Origin: Tridacna crocea
Taxonomy: Eukaryota; Mollusca; Bivalvia; Cardiida; Cardiidae
Length of the DNA stretch: 64,000 nt
Direction: 5' to 3'
NCBI GenBank assembly: GCA_943736015.1
Contig: OX031071.1
Coordinates: forward strand, 622,501 to 686,500
Shown here: one piece after another, positions 51,620-62,856 of the stretch
Layout of the letters: each line of letters starts with the position of its first letter
Position numbering within the stretch: the stretch's first letter is position 1
Made by a program: the position numbers and the translations under genes
The notes under the pieces: model-generated
Database searches by the model: none
Told to the model about the DNA's origin: nothing
Seen by the model: the letters and a program-made list of their open reading frames with translations, nothing else

Positions 51620-52360
51620 TTTGCTTGCAATATATGGCTATTATGGCATGTTTGAATGGCGTTCAAGGAAACCAAGCCGTGGAAATGATTGCTGCCGGTA
51701 ATTCATACCACCGATTCTCGATATTATGGACTACGCCAGTAACCACGTGGCATACCGAGGCAATATGCTGACACCCGAGCGTCGTAGAAATCGATTTGTT
51801 TGATGTCAACAGCATTTACGTTGGACGCAACAGCAATGCTAGAGCGTCACTTTTACTGACGAGTCACGGTTTGGCCTGTATATATCCGACGGGCGTGTCA
51901 GGGTACGGCGACGTCGTGGTGAGCATTACGCTGACTGTTGTGTTCGCCAAGCACCGAGTTGGGGAGGTGGTAGAGTAATGGTGTGGGCGGTATCTCATGG
52001 AATGATAGGACACCTCTTGTTTTCTTGAAGGGAATCTTACTGCACGCCTTTACGTTGATGAGATACTGCAACTGGTAGACTAGTGTTACTATTCCTTGCC
52101 AGACATCCCGACATCATACTGTTCCAACATGGTAATACCAGGCCACAGTCTGCAAGACTGACGTCAGACTTTCTGGTAGCTAATAACGTTAATGTGCTTT
52201 CATGGCCTGTATTTTCACCGGATCTTAGTCTGATTGAGAATCTGTGGGATCAGCTTTGAAACAGGATCTGCAATAGTAGCCAGCCTATCCGGAACCATCA
52301 ACAGCTGATCGACTTCCTGACCACTGAATGGAGGAACATTACAGAATACAGCGCCTGATA
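51620..52360 (+). pseudogene. Decayed Tc1/mariner transposase
   Basis: Fragments in shifting frames match the order of a Tc1-type transposase: LTPERRRNRF-like, then FTDESRFGLYISDGRVRV (first catalytic Asp), GGGRVMVW, a segment for HDRTPL-type text, a DNARPH-like region reduced to a relic near 52130-52150, FSPDLSLIENLWDQL-like text near 52215-52255 and a final TEWRNITEYSA near 52325. Stops and frameshifts break it throughout. A transposase of this family cuts and pastes the element at TA sites. Terminal inverted repeats were not identified. Confidence 0.75.
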
Positions 52361-52499
52361 CACTTGATACAAGGTCGGTGATTTTTTATTTCAGTCAGAT
52401 GAAATTCAACGGCACTTTTTATTGTATATACTGTGGTCTTCTCTTTTATCAATTCTGAAATGGCAATGCTCTCAATATTTCTGATATAGTTTCGAGTAC

Positions 52500-53725
52500 C
52501 TTCTGCGTAGCGTATCGTAGGCGGAGGAAGATTCTCTGAAATGTAGCATAGGTGGAGGAAGGAATTGGGAAATGTAGCGTAGATGGACGAATGTAGTACG
52601 TTACATTTCTGAATACCTTCCTCCACCTATGCTACAATTCCGAATATCTTCCTCCACCTACGCTACATTTTCGAGTGCCTTCCTCCACCTACACTACATT
52701 TCCTAGTACCTCTTCCACCTAAACTACAATTTCGAGTACCTTCTTCCACCAATGCTACATTACCGAGTTCCTTCCTCCACCTACTCTACATTTTCGAGTT
52801 GAAGAAGGAACTTGGAAATGTAGCATAGGTGCACGAATGCACTACCCTACATTTCCGAGTACCTTCTTCCAACTACACTACATTCCCGAGTACCTTATTC
52901 CACTTACACTACATTTCCTAGTACCTTCCTCCACCTACACTACATTCCCAAGTACCTTCCTCCACCTATACTACATTTCCTAGTACCTCTTTCACCTACA
53001 CTACTTTTCCGAGTACCTTCTTCCACCAATGCTACATTACCGAGTTCCTTCCTCCATCTACTTTACATTTTCGAGTGGAAAAATGAACTCAGAAATGTAG
53101 CATAGGTTGACGAATGTACTACCCTACATTTCCGAGTACCTTCTTCCACCTACACTACATTTCCGAGTACCTTATTCCACTTATACTACATTTCCTAGTA
53201 CCTTCCTCCACCTACGCTACATTTCCTAGTACCTCTTCCACCTACACAACATTTCCGAGTACCTTCTTCCACCAATGCTGCATTACAGAGTTCCTTTCTC
53301 CACCTACTCTACGATTTTGAATACCTTCCTCCACCTACGCTACTATCCGAATACCTTCCTCCACCTACTCTACAATTCAGAATACCGTCTTCCACCTACA
53401 CTACATTTCCTAGTACCTTCCTCCACCTACGCTACATTTCCTAGTACCTTCTTCCACCTACGCTACATTCCCTAGTACCTTCCTCCATCTATACTACATT
53501 TTCTAGTGCCTCTTCCACCTACACTACATTTCCGAGTACTTTCTTCTACCAACGCTACATTTCCGAGTTCCTTCCTCCTCCTACTTTACATTTTCGAGTG
53601 ACTTCCTCCACCTACGCTACGATTCCGAATCCCTTCCTCCACCTACGCTACAATTCCGAGTACTTTCCTCCACCTACGCTAGAATTCCGAGTATGCCACA
53701 TTTCCGAGAGCCTTTCTCTATCTAT
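52500..53725. repeat. Satellite, 31-bp unit, with inverted blocks
   Basis: About 35-38 units of the form CTACATTTCCGAGTACCTTC then CTCCACCTACG. The first part (52500-52600) and short blocks near 52800 and 53080 are in the opposite orientation. The pattern of inverted block plus units recurs at about 250-280 bp, a higher-order repeat. Confidence 0.85.
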
Positions 53726-54080
53726 GCTACGCTGACAGATTCAAGAACAGCTCGAAGAATTTATGGAGGCCTGAAATAGAACAGAAATAAGAAACATAGA
53801 AGTCACAGCTTGTGTTAACTGTTACAGTGCTACAACTGATGTGATATATGTACATTGTCAATCACCAAAGTGAATAAAGTGACTTCAACTGGTGAGAATA
53901 TTTCACAACGTGGCAGAGAGTGTAAATCTAAGTGTGTAGCTTGATCTTAACCTACCCTGTCTGCAAAGATCAGTTTGTTCGTAACCTGTCTTCAGGAACA
54001 AGTTAACTCTTCACCAGAGAACACATTTTTTGAGTTAATTTTTTAAAGCTGTAAATGGAGGTCAACATTTAATGTTCTTA
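53726..54080. other. Non-coding stretch, nothing recognised
   Basis: No gene or repeat was identified between the satellite and the next inverted repeat. Confidence 0.4.
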
Positions 54081-54332
54081 TGAACATGAAAGTTCGCAAC
54101 AAATGCATAGCTGCGAACTTTCATGTAAGATGGTGACTTGTCCGGGAATGTCTCAATGGCCAAGCTATGCGTGAAGGAGTGGTCTCCTGTAACACACCCT
54201 CTTAAAGTCATCATTTATTTATGACTTAAAGCCCTATTAGGCAGAAAGTCATTTTTCAGACAACAAATGGGATTAATGGCTCAATGGCGAATCCCGAACA
54301 AGCCCCCATCTTAAGAACATGAAAGTTCGCAT
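54081..54332. repeat. Imperfect inverted repeat, about 50-bp arms
   Basis: ATGAAAGTTCGC and its complement occur as a small hairpin at 54085-54126. A longer arm, 54111-54160, pairs with 54280-54332 (CCATCTT and CAATGG blocks). The copies are diverged. Confidence 0.5.
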
Positions 54333-54473
54333 GAATTTCTCCACAAAAATAACTTTTAAACCTCAATAGTTACTGAGTTGTTCACTTATGGCTGGACATT
54401 ATAGATGGATTTATGTTTGCACAGTTGAACACAACATAGCCTTCAAAACGCGAAAAGGAACATTTCACACTGA

Positions 54474-55372
54474 TCAACATGAGCCGCGGACACCATATGT
54501 TTGCAGTACACCAGATCGGATTTTCCATGGAAGAATCGGAGGTGGTGTAAGTATTTTCATTTTTTATGGACCTGATTAACCTAGATAGAAATGCTGATTT
54601 ACAGCAATGTAAAGGCGAATGATTGATCTGTTTACAGACATACTAGGGAATAATAATACCATCATATAAGCGCGCTGTGGCTTTATGAACAACTGGGGTT
54701 TTATTGTTTTGAAGTTTGTTGCCGATTTTCGGACAAAATCCCCTAGCCATTGTTCATTTTACAAGTATGTGTGTGATAAGATAAATGTAATCCCTAAAGG
54801 AACACAAAATTTCACCTAGAAATGTCCATCCAAAGCGAAGATATACGTTTTTGAATGGACCTGGGTAGAGGAAAATATGCTAACAAGACACCAATTTCAT
54901 TTTCAGTGTATGTACATGGACACCAGATCAGAAAAAGCTTGCGGTAACTGGACACCAACCTTTAAATCATTAATCTTTCTGTCTGAAACTCGATTCATGA
55001 ACTATATACGAAGACTATTTTTGTAAACATTAGGTCACTACGGTTTATTACCTGATAAAGAGCATGTTCAACCAATTTCATTACTTCTAGCACTTGCTTT
55101 CTGATTTTGTCTGAGAGTCAATGGTCCATTTTTACGATTTTTCCTTGAAATATTTGCAATATTACGGCAATTTACTAAGTAGAACTACGATGCTTGATCA
55201 CGATTGACTTTCAGTGCCTCCAATGTTGGTGCAAGACGTGTTCCTTGTTTACAGCGTTTCAGTTTTGTGAATGGTGTATTAACCCATTACCACGCGATCA
55301 CGAGCTTTAATGTCCCTGGGAAAGATGGCTTAGAAAAACATTGTCCATACAGAAAAACCCCTATTAACTAAT
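54474..55372 (+). repeat. Large inverted repeat, left arm
   Basis: 899-bp arm whose reverse complement is 56929-57790; by eye it is about 90% identical with several indels. At its inner end it carries the left half of an HP-MITE-like element (55279-55360, starting TTAACCCATTACCACGCG). No recognised protein. Confidence 0.85.
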
Positions 55373-56928
55373 ATAAAGAATTTTTAATTCGTGTTCATTA
55401 CTTTAAGTGCAAGAATTGGTCACACTGGCCAAAGTGCGTATACGTTGGATTGCCGGCTTTGACGTTAGATTGTACATACACCGAAAATGTTCAGTTATTT
55501 CATTCTTGATGGTATTAAAAACTTTTTTGTAGAACACGCTGCATGCCGAAGGGACTATGAAAATTAATTATCTTCAAGGTAATGCTTAACACATATAGAC
55601 ATATTTGTAAACATTCGAGTACTGTTAAAGAGGTGAGTTTGTTTTTGAAATTTCTCAGCAACTTGATTACTGACATTTTTTTCACTTGTACAATTTCCAC
55701 TTTGAGTTTGATACTACCTCTCGATGCTCTAGAACCAGATAAAGATTTCTGCATGGATAAAAAGAGGGAACAGATTCAGGTTAAATTTATATCGGTCAAA
55801 GGTACGTAGTGTGCCAGGGAATTATTAGAGAGGTTAATTGCAGCCATGGCAAATTACTAAATTAAATCTTTTCTGAAATTCGTCATTTATAAAAATAAAC
55901 CAAGTCTATTTCCTGTTTCGGTTTTCTTTTTTTTTTTAATTTCGCTTTATTTACAAAACCATGACGAAACAGACTGTGTATCAGAACAATTACGCTCGAA
56001 GAAATAGAACTAGACAGCAAATTCTGTGGCAGTCTGCAATTTAAACTCACCACTGTTGGAGGGTCTGATGACCTCTCCAATAAATTTCAGCAATACGAAA
56101 TACAGTAAAACCTGGCATGTTGGCCACCTGTATTAAGCAAGCAACCTGAATAAACAAGCATACATGTAGTTCCCGACAAATAGCAATGCACAGACATTCA
56201 TCTGAATCAAGCAAGCACCTGCCTTTGGCAAGTTCTTTTGACCGTCCCTTTGGTAATTGATTAATATAGGTTAAACTGTAACTATTTCTGAGCACTAATG
56301 CTGCATTTCCAAGAACTATGTAAGTTTGTAACAATAAAGATTATTATCTCATATATCATGATCACCCAGCATATTGGATGAAATGAAACATTATCAGTGA
56401 TCATCTGTGTTATGAAATACATGTAGATCTACATAAATGTATTATCAATGAATTTAAAGAGCTGCAAGTACTTCCGCTTTATGACACAAAGAGAAAATAA
56501 GCCCCTCAAACAAATGCCATGTTTTTCTACAGATCAAAATTTATTGAAAGAATTTGATAGAAAGCTACCCAATGCCAATCTCGTGATTGAGTTCTTTTGA
56601 GAGGACAAATTTTACAATTTTCACAACGCGCCGTACACGGAAAACAAGCTCCTTCCACATAAGCCATCTTTTTTTAAAGGATCGAAGTATCTCGAAAGAA
56701 GTTTATGGAATCATCCACGTTGATTTTTGTTGATTTCCTCTTGGTTTCTGAGGAGAAGTCAATTAAATAAAAATTCTAGAAATAAACGCGTAGACGAACA
56801 AACGCACGCATGTAAATGTACGAAGGGTACAACGCCATTCTAACAGCCCGCTGGCAGTTGGCCAAGCGGATTTGAAAATTATTTAAACTAAGAATCAAGC
56901 CAAATGTGGTAAATAATGTACACTCTGT
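55373..56928. other. Spacer between the large inverted-repeat arms
   Basis: 1.56 kb of AT-rich sequence. Short frames occur but none was recognised. It separates two halves that are adjacent in ordinary HP-MITEs. Confidence 0.6.
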
Positions 56929-57790
56929 ATTAGTTAATAGGGGTTTTTCTTTATGGATAATGTTTTTCGAAGCCATCTTTCCCTGGGACATTCAATTTCG
57001 TGATTGCGCGGTAATGGGTTAATACGCCATTCATAAAACTGAAACGCTGTAAAAAAAAGAACATGTCTTGCAGCAACATTGGAGGCACTGACCGGTCAAT
57101 TGTGATCAAGGTCTACTTCGTAAATTGCCGTAATATTGCAAATAGTTCAAAAAGGCAAGTGCTAGAAGTAACGAAATTGCGTTGAACATGCTCTTTATCA
57201 GGTAATGGACCGTAGTGACCTAATGTTTACAAAAATAGTCTTCGTATACAGCCCATGCATCGAGTTTCAGGCAGAAATATTGATGATTTAAAGGTTGGTG
57301 TCCAGTTACCGCAAGCTTTTTCTGATCTGGTGTCCATGTACATACACTGAAAATGAAATTGGTGTCTTGTTAGCATATTTTCCTCTACCCAGGTCCATTC
57401 AAAAACGTATATCTTCGCTTTGGATGGACATTTCTAGGTGAAATTTTGTGTTCCTTTAGGGAATACATTTATCTTATCACACACATACTTGTAAAATGAA
57501 CAATGGCTAGGGGATTTTGTCCGAAAATCGGCAACAAACTTCAAAACAATAAAACCCCAGTTGCTCATAAAGCCACAGCTCGCTTATATGATGGTATTAT
57601 CATTCCCTAGTATGTCTGTTAACAGATCAATCATTCGCCTTTACATTGCTGTAAATCAACATTTCTATCTAGGTTAATCAGGTCCATAAAAAATGAAAAT
57701 ACTTACACCACCTCCGGTTCTTCCATGGAAAATCCGATCTGGTGTACCGAGAACACATGGTGTCCGCGGCTCACGTTGATCAGTGTGCAT
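56929..57790 (-). repeat. Large inverted repeat, right arm
   Basis: 862 bp, reverse complement of 54474-55372. Its inner end has the other HP-MITE-like half, ending GCGCGGTAATGGGTTAA at 57022. The outer end abuts the MITE at 57797. Confidence 0.85.
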
Positions 57791-57796
57791 TTGGAC

Positions 57797-57984
57797 ATTT
57801 GCGTAAAATGTGGTCTAGGATCAGCCTACACAGTCCGCACTGGATCACTCGAAATGACAATCTCCGTTTTTATGACATTTTCTGTTTTGCATAAGTCCAC
57901 TGTAGCACAAAATCTAATGTAGTCGTAAAGGGCCGTCTTGGATTAGCCGATGCAGACTGTTCCGAGACGACACTTTACGCAAAT
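57797..57984. mobile_element. Bivalve-type MITE, 188 bp
   Basis: Ends ATTTGCGTAAAATGT and ACACTTTACGCAAAT are inverted repeats. Subterminal CAGCCTACACAGTCCGCAC resembles a repeat that I recall as very common in bivalve genomes. It has no frame. Confidence 0.75.
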
Positions 57985-58027
57985 ATAACAAAACTTTAGG
58001 ATCCTGCGTGGATTGAAGTGTTAAAGT

Positions 58028-58170
58028 TTAGGGCTTGTAACCTGGGGGTCTCGGGTTCGAGCCTCGCTGGAGTGATCTTGGGCAATACTCTTCGAGAGCC
58101 CTTGCCTTTTACTAGTGAATTTCATGACATACATTGAATACGAATCAGAATCTTTATTGACTTATACATA
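58028..58170 (+). other. tRNA-derived SINE fragment, possible
   Basis: GGGTTCGAGCCTCGCTGG contains a close match to the pol III B box, preceded by GCTTGTAACCTGGGGGTCTC. No convincing A box precedes it. The 3' part ends with CTTTATTGACTTATACATAC. Confidence 0.4.
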
Positions 58171-58210
58171 CATATGTATATCGTCATATACAAAATGTTT
58201 TTAACAAATG

Positions 58211-58252
58211 GCATGGTACTAAATAGAGTCTCTCTCTCTCTCACTCTCTCTC

Positions 58253-58283
<31 letters not shown>

Positions 58284-58355
58284 ATTTTCTCTCACTCTCT
58301 ATTTCTCTCACTCCACCTCTCTCTCTTTCTCTCTCTCTCTCACACACACACACGC
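58211..58355. repeat. CT and CA microsatellites
   Basis: Long (CT)n run with interruptions from 58212, followed by (CA)n from about 58341. Confidence 0.9.
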
Positions 58356-58434
58356 GCGCACACAAACAAAATTACAATAAACAAATCTACCCGCATTTAA
58401 CCCCTAGGCTGCTAAGTGCGACTCATGAACCTTC

Positions 58435-58503
58435 TGCGGACAATGTAGTTCAAGATCAGACAGCACAGAACGTGCAGTCTTATCTTTGATCTAGACTGTC
58501 CGA
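58435..58503. repeat. Small hairpin element
   Basis: GCGGACAATGTAGTTCAAGAT pairs imperfectly with ATCTTTGATCTAGACTGTCC around a GCACAGAACGTGC tip. Related to 5106-5167. Confidence 0.55.
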
Positions 58504-59014
58504 TGAGGAGATATTATTCCAAAAAGCATAACTTCGAGACAGTAATATTTAGGTTCATAATTTCAAGTTTTAAATCTAATTTTAGTTCTTTAGCAGGATA
58601 GGGGCTAACACCAAAAGAGAAAAAGAAGGAAAAAAACTACTATGGACTAAATATAATTGAGTAAAGACATATAATGGAGAATGTATAAACATGAAGACAG
58701 TATAACTACAATTTTAGTGTCTGTATATACACATACACAAATTCATGCAATATATATACACCCACTATCACTGCAGTAAGGGATATATTGCTGTTTTCAA
58801 CATTATTTCAATTATATCGCGGCGTCTAGCGCACCGATCCATGCGTTCCTGGAGATTTTTTACCAATACCTTGGCGATTTCCTTTCCAAGCCACTGGCTG
58901 CTTTCCCACATGATCATTGTCGGAATAATGGGTAACAAAACTTATTCATTACCGATGACTGGAAATTTCCATTTCGTAGCAGCTAAAAGATTATTATTAA
59001 CAATACTAGTGAGA
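58504..59014. other. Non-coding stretch, probable LINE 3' UTR at its right end
   Basis: The right part lies just downstream (minus strand) of the LINE stop at 59015. No simple-repeat tail was located. Confidence 0.4.
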
Positions 59015-59758
59015 TTATGATTCCTGTAACAAACTTCTTCTAAATGCCTGTTGAATAAACTTTCCTAGCTTAAAGGTTATTGACTTGTTTTTCTCTCTCA
59101 TTAATTGAAGTACTTTCTCCATACTTGGACGACGATAATAATATTTTTTGATAAATTGCGATCGTAAATCATCAAATTTGGAACATTTGAACAAGAAATG
59201 AAATTCGTCTTCTATTTCACCGCTATTACATAGGGTACAAATTCTCTCCGATCTTTCCTTTCGATCACGGCCATATCTTAATTTCTCAATATTTAGGTTG
59301 TGTGCGCTTATTCGCAATTGTGAAATGGCTGATCTTATTTGAAATGAATTGAAACAAGTTAAGTAATTTTCCATACTGAAGTCAGTTTTAAGATGAACGT
59401 ATAAGGATTTCAATTTTTGATTACAGTGTAAATCGTAAAACCATTTTTGATAGAAGTTATCTTTTACTCTCTGTCTGAACTCAGAAATGAAAATACTTTC
59501 GTATATTTGGTCAGTGCTATCAAAAACATATGAAAATCCATAATCATCTAGTAACTTTTTTATATTGTACAACCACCCTTTCTTACCTTGATTCAATCTT
59601 TCTTTTGCACTTTCATAAACTGCCGATAAAATAATATTATCAGACTTTACTATTTTTAACCAATACTTTATTATTTGCACATAACGATTAATGTACAGAG
59701 GTAAACGACCCAATTCTCCGTATACAGCTACATTACTTGTACTACTTCGTACTCCCAA
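59015..59758 (-). pseudogene. LINE ORF2 C-terminal region
   Basis: Begins in-frame after a TGA. Contains VYGELGRLPLYINRYVQ, KYWLKIV and a C-x2-C...H...C knuckle (ICTLCNSGEIEDEFHFLFKC). The same layout is seen in LINE-C. Confidence 0.8.
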
Positions 59759-59761
59759 TAT

Positions 59762-60235
59762 TCATTTACAAAATTTTAGATGAACTAATTCTAATTCCTT
59801 TGACTTATGAAAACCCCAAATGGGGCTGGCATAATTCAATATAGGAGCAACGAATGAGTCAAATAGGCTTAATGCAACATCAGGTTTAATTTGATATTTC
59901 TTAATGTTATTAATTAAAGTGTACATCGCCCTCAATGATTTCCCCTTTAAACATTGATTATTCAAAACAAAAGACCCCGTATAATTAAATGTTACACCCA
60001 AATAATTAAAGTTATCCTTGATTACCAGTTCTTCATTGTTGTAATACCATTTCTCATTTTCAAAAACTGGTCCTCTCTTCCGAAAAACCACTACATTTGT
60101 TTTAGCCGTATTTACCTCCAAGCCCCACTTTGTACAATAATCAAATAGTTTATTTAAGCTATGTTGGAGATCTTGAGGGGAATTACCTATTAAAACCATA
60201 TCGTCTGCAAAAAAAAGTAATATTATACGTGTAGG
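59762..60235 (-). pseudogene. LINE RT domain, end
   Basis: Holds the catalytic FADD followed by MVLIGNSPQDLQ, then GLEVNTAKTNVVVF and YLGVTFNYTGSF, the usual order after RT motif C. LNYASPIWGFHKS marks the end of RT. Upstream of about 60236 the frame runs into inserted DNA. Confidence 0.8.
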
Positions 60236-60252
60236 ATATTGACTGAGTACGA

Positions 60253-60370
60253 GGTCTTTCCGTATAAGAACGACCAGGGCACGAGCTTCACAAAACACCT
60301 CGAGCGCGAAGCGAAGCGCTCGAGGTGTTTTGTGAAGCTCGTGCCCTGGTCGTTCTTATACGGAAAGACC
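60253..60370. repeat. 118-bp palindrome, 55-bp perfect arms
   Basis: Arms beginning GGTCTTTCCGTATAAGAACG match their complements exactly for 55 bp around the 8-nt loop GAAGCGAA. It is GC-rich compared with the surroundings. Confidence 0.9.
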
Positions 60371-60392
60371 GATGTACGAGATCGATATCCGA

Positions 60393-61721
60393 CTTACATA
60401 CCGGCCACCATCAGTATTAAGCAGACGACTTGACAGCCATTTCGAAAAGAACAGATACGTTTGATGACAAAAGGAAGCGTAAAACATGTTTTATAGTTTT
60501 TAAATTTTGGGTATTTCTTTTTCATTTACTTATCAGTTTTATTTACTCGCTGGAACGTCAATGAATCTTTTACGTGAGAATCAACCTCAATTTTTTTTTT
60601 AACTTGGGTAGGTTTGTTGGTGCTACATGAGTGAGTTCATTGCTTAGTTTAGGTTCCAATTGATTGAAATACTCATGGATTTCAGCTTTTGCCGGTAACA
60701 CTTGTGTTTTCATTTCTACAGTCTGCCCATTTGCACCGATTCATCCAGTTCTGTAAGGCCAATAGGTCAACAGTCATTTATTGATTGAATGAATGGCGTT
60801 TCCCACCCCTTTCAGTCATACAAAGTCACTTCCAACGAGGCTAAAGCCTGGAACCTAGGGTCGAGGTTCTAGGACAGCTGGTCTCAAAGCGATTCTGATC
60901 ATTCGACTATGGGAGTGATCGAGCCCCTTAAATTGCTTTCTTGAAATTAGCTGTGCCGGGTCAGTCATAGAAGGACAGTGCTCCTATGTCAGTTTTTCTT
61001 TCTCACAATAAGAAAAATAACACAAGAAGGCTTTTTCGCTCCAGAGGCTATATAAACTGCACTAATACGGACAAATCAATAGTCGGTCTCGCAGGAAGTA
61101 GGGTGCATAAGAACCAAAAGACAACAATATTGTAGACATGTTTTAGAGCACGCGTCCGTCATTAACTTTTTGTCACTTTTGCGATTTAACTTAGATGAAA
61201 ACTAGAAGAAAAAAAAATAAGTTGGGTTTAGATATGAGAGAATGACATATAACAACAACCTAAGGATGAGGCACTTTATCTACAATGTTTTAAATGTTGG
61301 CATTAATGTAACCGCAAATTTTGTAAATAGGGGGTGGTAGGTTTTTTAATGATCGCTTTGAAAAAAATTATCAAATAATTGCTGAGATGGTCACTAATAA
61401 AAAACAGATTAAAATCTGTCTTACCATAAAGAAGTATATTTACAAGATTTTTCCTGTCATTTACAAATTCATAAAAACCAGTATCGCCCCAGTACCAATG
61501 TCCTTCACGAACCTGTCTGCATGCACGGCTCAAGATCCATCAATTGCACGTAGACATGTCTTTCTCGCACGGAAGCAGGTCTTTCCAGCACGTGGGCAGG
61601 TTTTCTATCTACGGAACAACGAGCGCACGTGCAGGGATAGACCTGCTCTCGTGCATTCTATTGTTAAAACGGGTCGTTCTGAACAATATAGACCTGGTCC
61701 AAACAAAGGAGCCGGTATGTA
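60393..61721. mobile_element. Possible TIR element in the LINE insertion
   Basis: TTACATACCGG at 60393 and CCGGTATGTAA ending at 61721 are inverted and lie near the edges of the foreign DNA. The body has no transposase. No matching target duplication was found, so this is tentative. Confidence 0.4.
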
Positions 61722-62227
61722 AAGAGCTCGTACAGATCTATTCCACAATTAACTCTATCTTGTAAATACAATTCTAGATCGTCGAGGAAAAGAGCAAAAA
61801 GTGCTGGTAAATTATTATGACCTTGAAATAATCCGACTGAAATTTCGAAAAAGTCTGAAACGTTAGTATGAAATTTAATGCATGATTTTACATGTGAATA
61901 CATAGACTTGAAAATGTTTAAAATTTTTCCATCGAACCCCATATTATACAGCTTATACCATAATGCATTTCTATATACAGAGTCGAACGCTTTTATAAGG
62001 TGGATGAATGCACAATACAAACGTCTTTTGCTACATATAAACTGTTCGATCAACTGATGTGAAACAAATATTGAATCAACTGCACTCCTTCCTCTGCGGA
62101 ATCCAAACTGTGCATCTGATAATATGCCATTTTCTTTATACCATCTTTCTATTCGCGAATCTAAAACGCTTGCGAAAAGTTTACCCAGATTGCTTAAAAG
62201 AGTTATCCCCCTATAATTAGTTGTCAT
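61722..62227 (-). pseudogene. LINE RT domain, middle
   Basis: Contains NYRGITLLSNLGKLF, AQFGFRRGRSAVDSIF and a motif A written FIHLIKAFDSVY: the catalytic Asp expected at the third position is His. A degraded RT motif B (GLFQGHNNLPALF) follows. Catalysis would be lost even without the insertion. Confidence 0.82.
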
Positions 62228-62266
62228 ATTTATATCGCCCTTTTTATGTAATGGTATTATATAGCC

Positions 62267-62707
62267 TCAGGCCCAAGTTTCTGGAAAAATCCCCGAGTCA
62301 AACACTCTATTAAATAAAGAAGTAATGTGTCCGCACAAAATATCACGTGACTCTAAGATATATTCATTGATAATATCGTCTACCGGGCAAACGGCTTTAT
62401 TTCTATTCAGTTTCCTAATAGCCGATTCTACTTCAGCATACGAAAATGGATCATTTAATTGACTGAAAGTATTTGCAGACATATTGAAGTTTTCGTTAAG
62501 TGACTCAACCTCTTCTAAAGACACTGTTTTAATATCATTTAATATCGAAGAAAAATGGGTTTTAAATTCATCGATAGTTAGAACAGATTGCACTGAATTC
62601 TTTTTAGATTTGAAATAATTCCAAAACTCGCGCGGTTTCTGATTTCTCAGTGCCTTAAAATTCTCTGATTGTTTACCCAAGAAAATATTTTTTTTCTTTT
62701 TAATCAA
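62267..62707 (-). pseudogene. LINE ORF2 linker and RT start
   Basis: Residues such as FWNYFKSKK and LNRNKAVCPVDDIINEYI are typical of the stretch between endonuclease and RT. It ends at a TGA right after FPETWA, where the family continues into RT in the same frame. 62708-62856 is the frame-shifted join to the endonuclease and encodes no separate product. Confidence 0.78.
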
Positions 62708-62856
62708 TTTTTTATATTCCTTCTTTGCTACGCATAAATTCGATCTATTTTCGCGATTTTTATCTACATTGAATAGTCGTAATGCCTCTTTATATTTGGT
62801 CCTAGCTAAATAACATTCTTCGTCAAACCATTTATTTTCTTTGCAAACATGAATAT

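Larger units (their letters stand above)
60236..61721. other. 1.5-kb insertion in the LINE RT region
   Basis: The RT frame stops making sense at about 61722 and resumes at about 60235. Between them lie a large palindrome (60253-60370) and a segment with short inverted ends. No protein was recognised in it. Exact limits and target duplication were not resolved. Confidence 0.65.

Noticed and set aside
53114-53475. Proline/tyrosine-rich proteins in the satellite
   Set aside because: The frames are translated 31-bp satellite units; the period is not a multiple of three.
52500-53725. CRISPR-like array
   Set aside because: Units repeat without unique spacers, and the sequence context is eukaryotic.
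58174-58380. Ser/Leu-rich protein
   Set aside because: Translation of the CT microsatellite.
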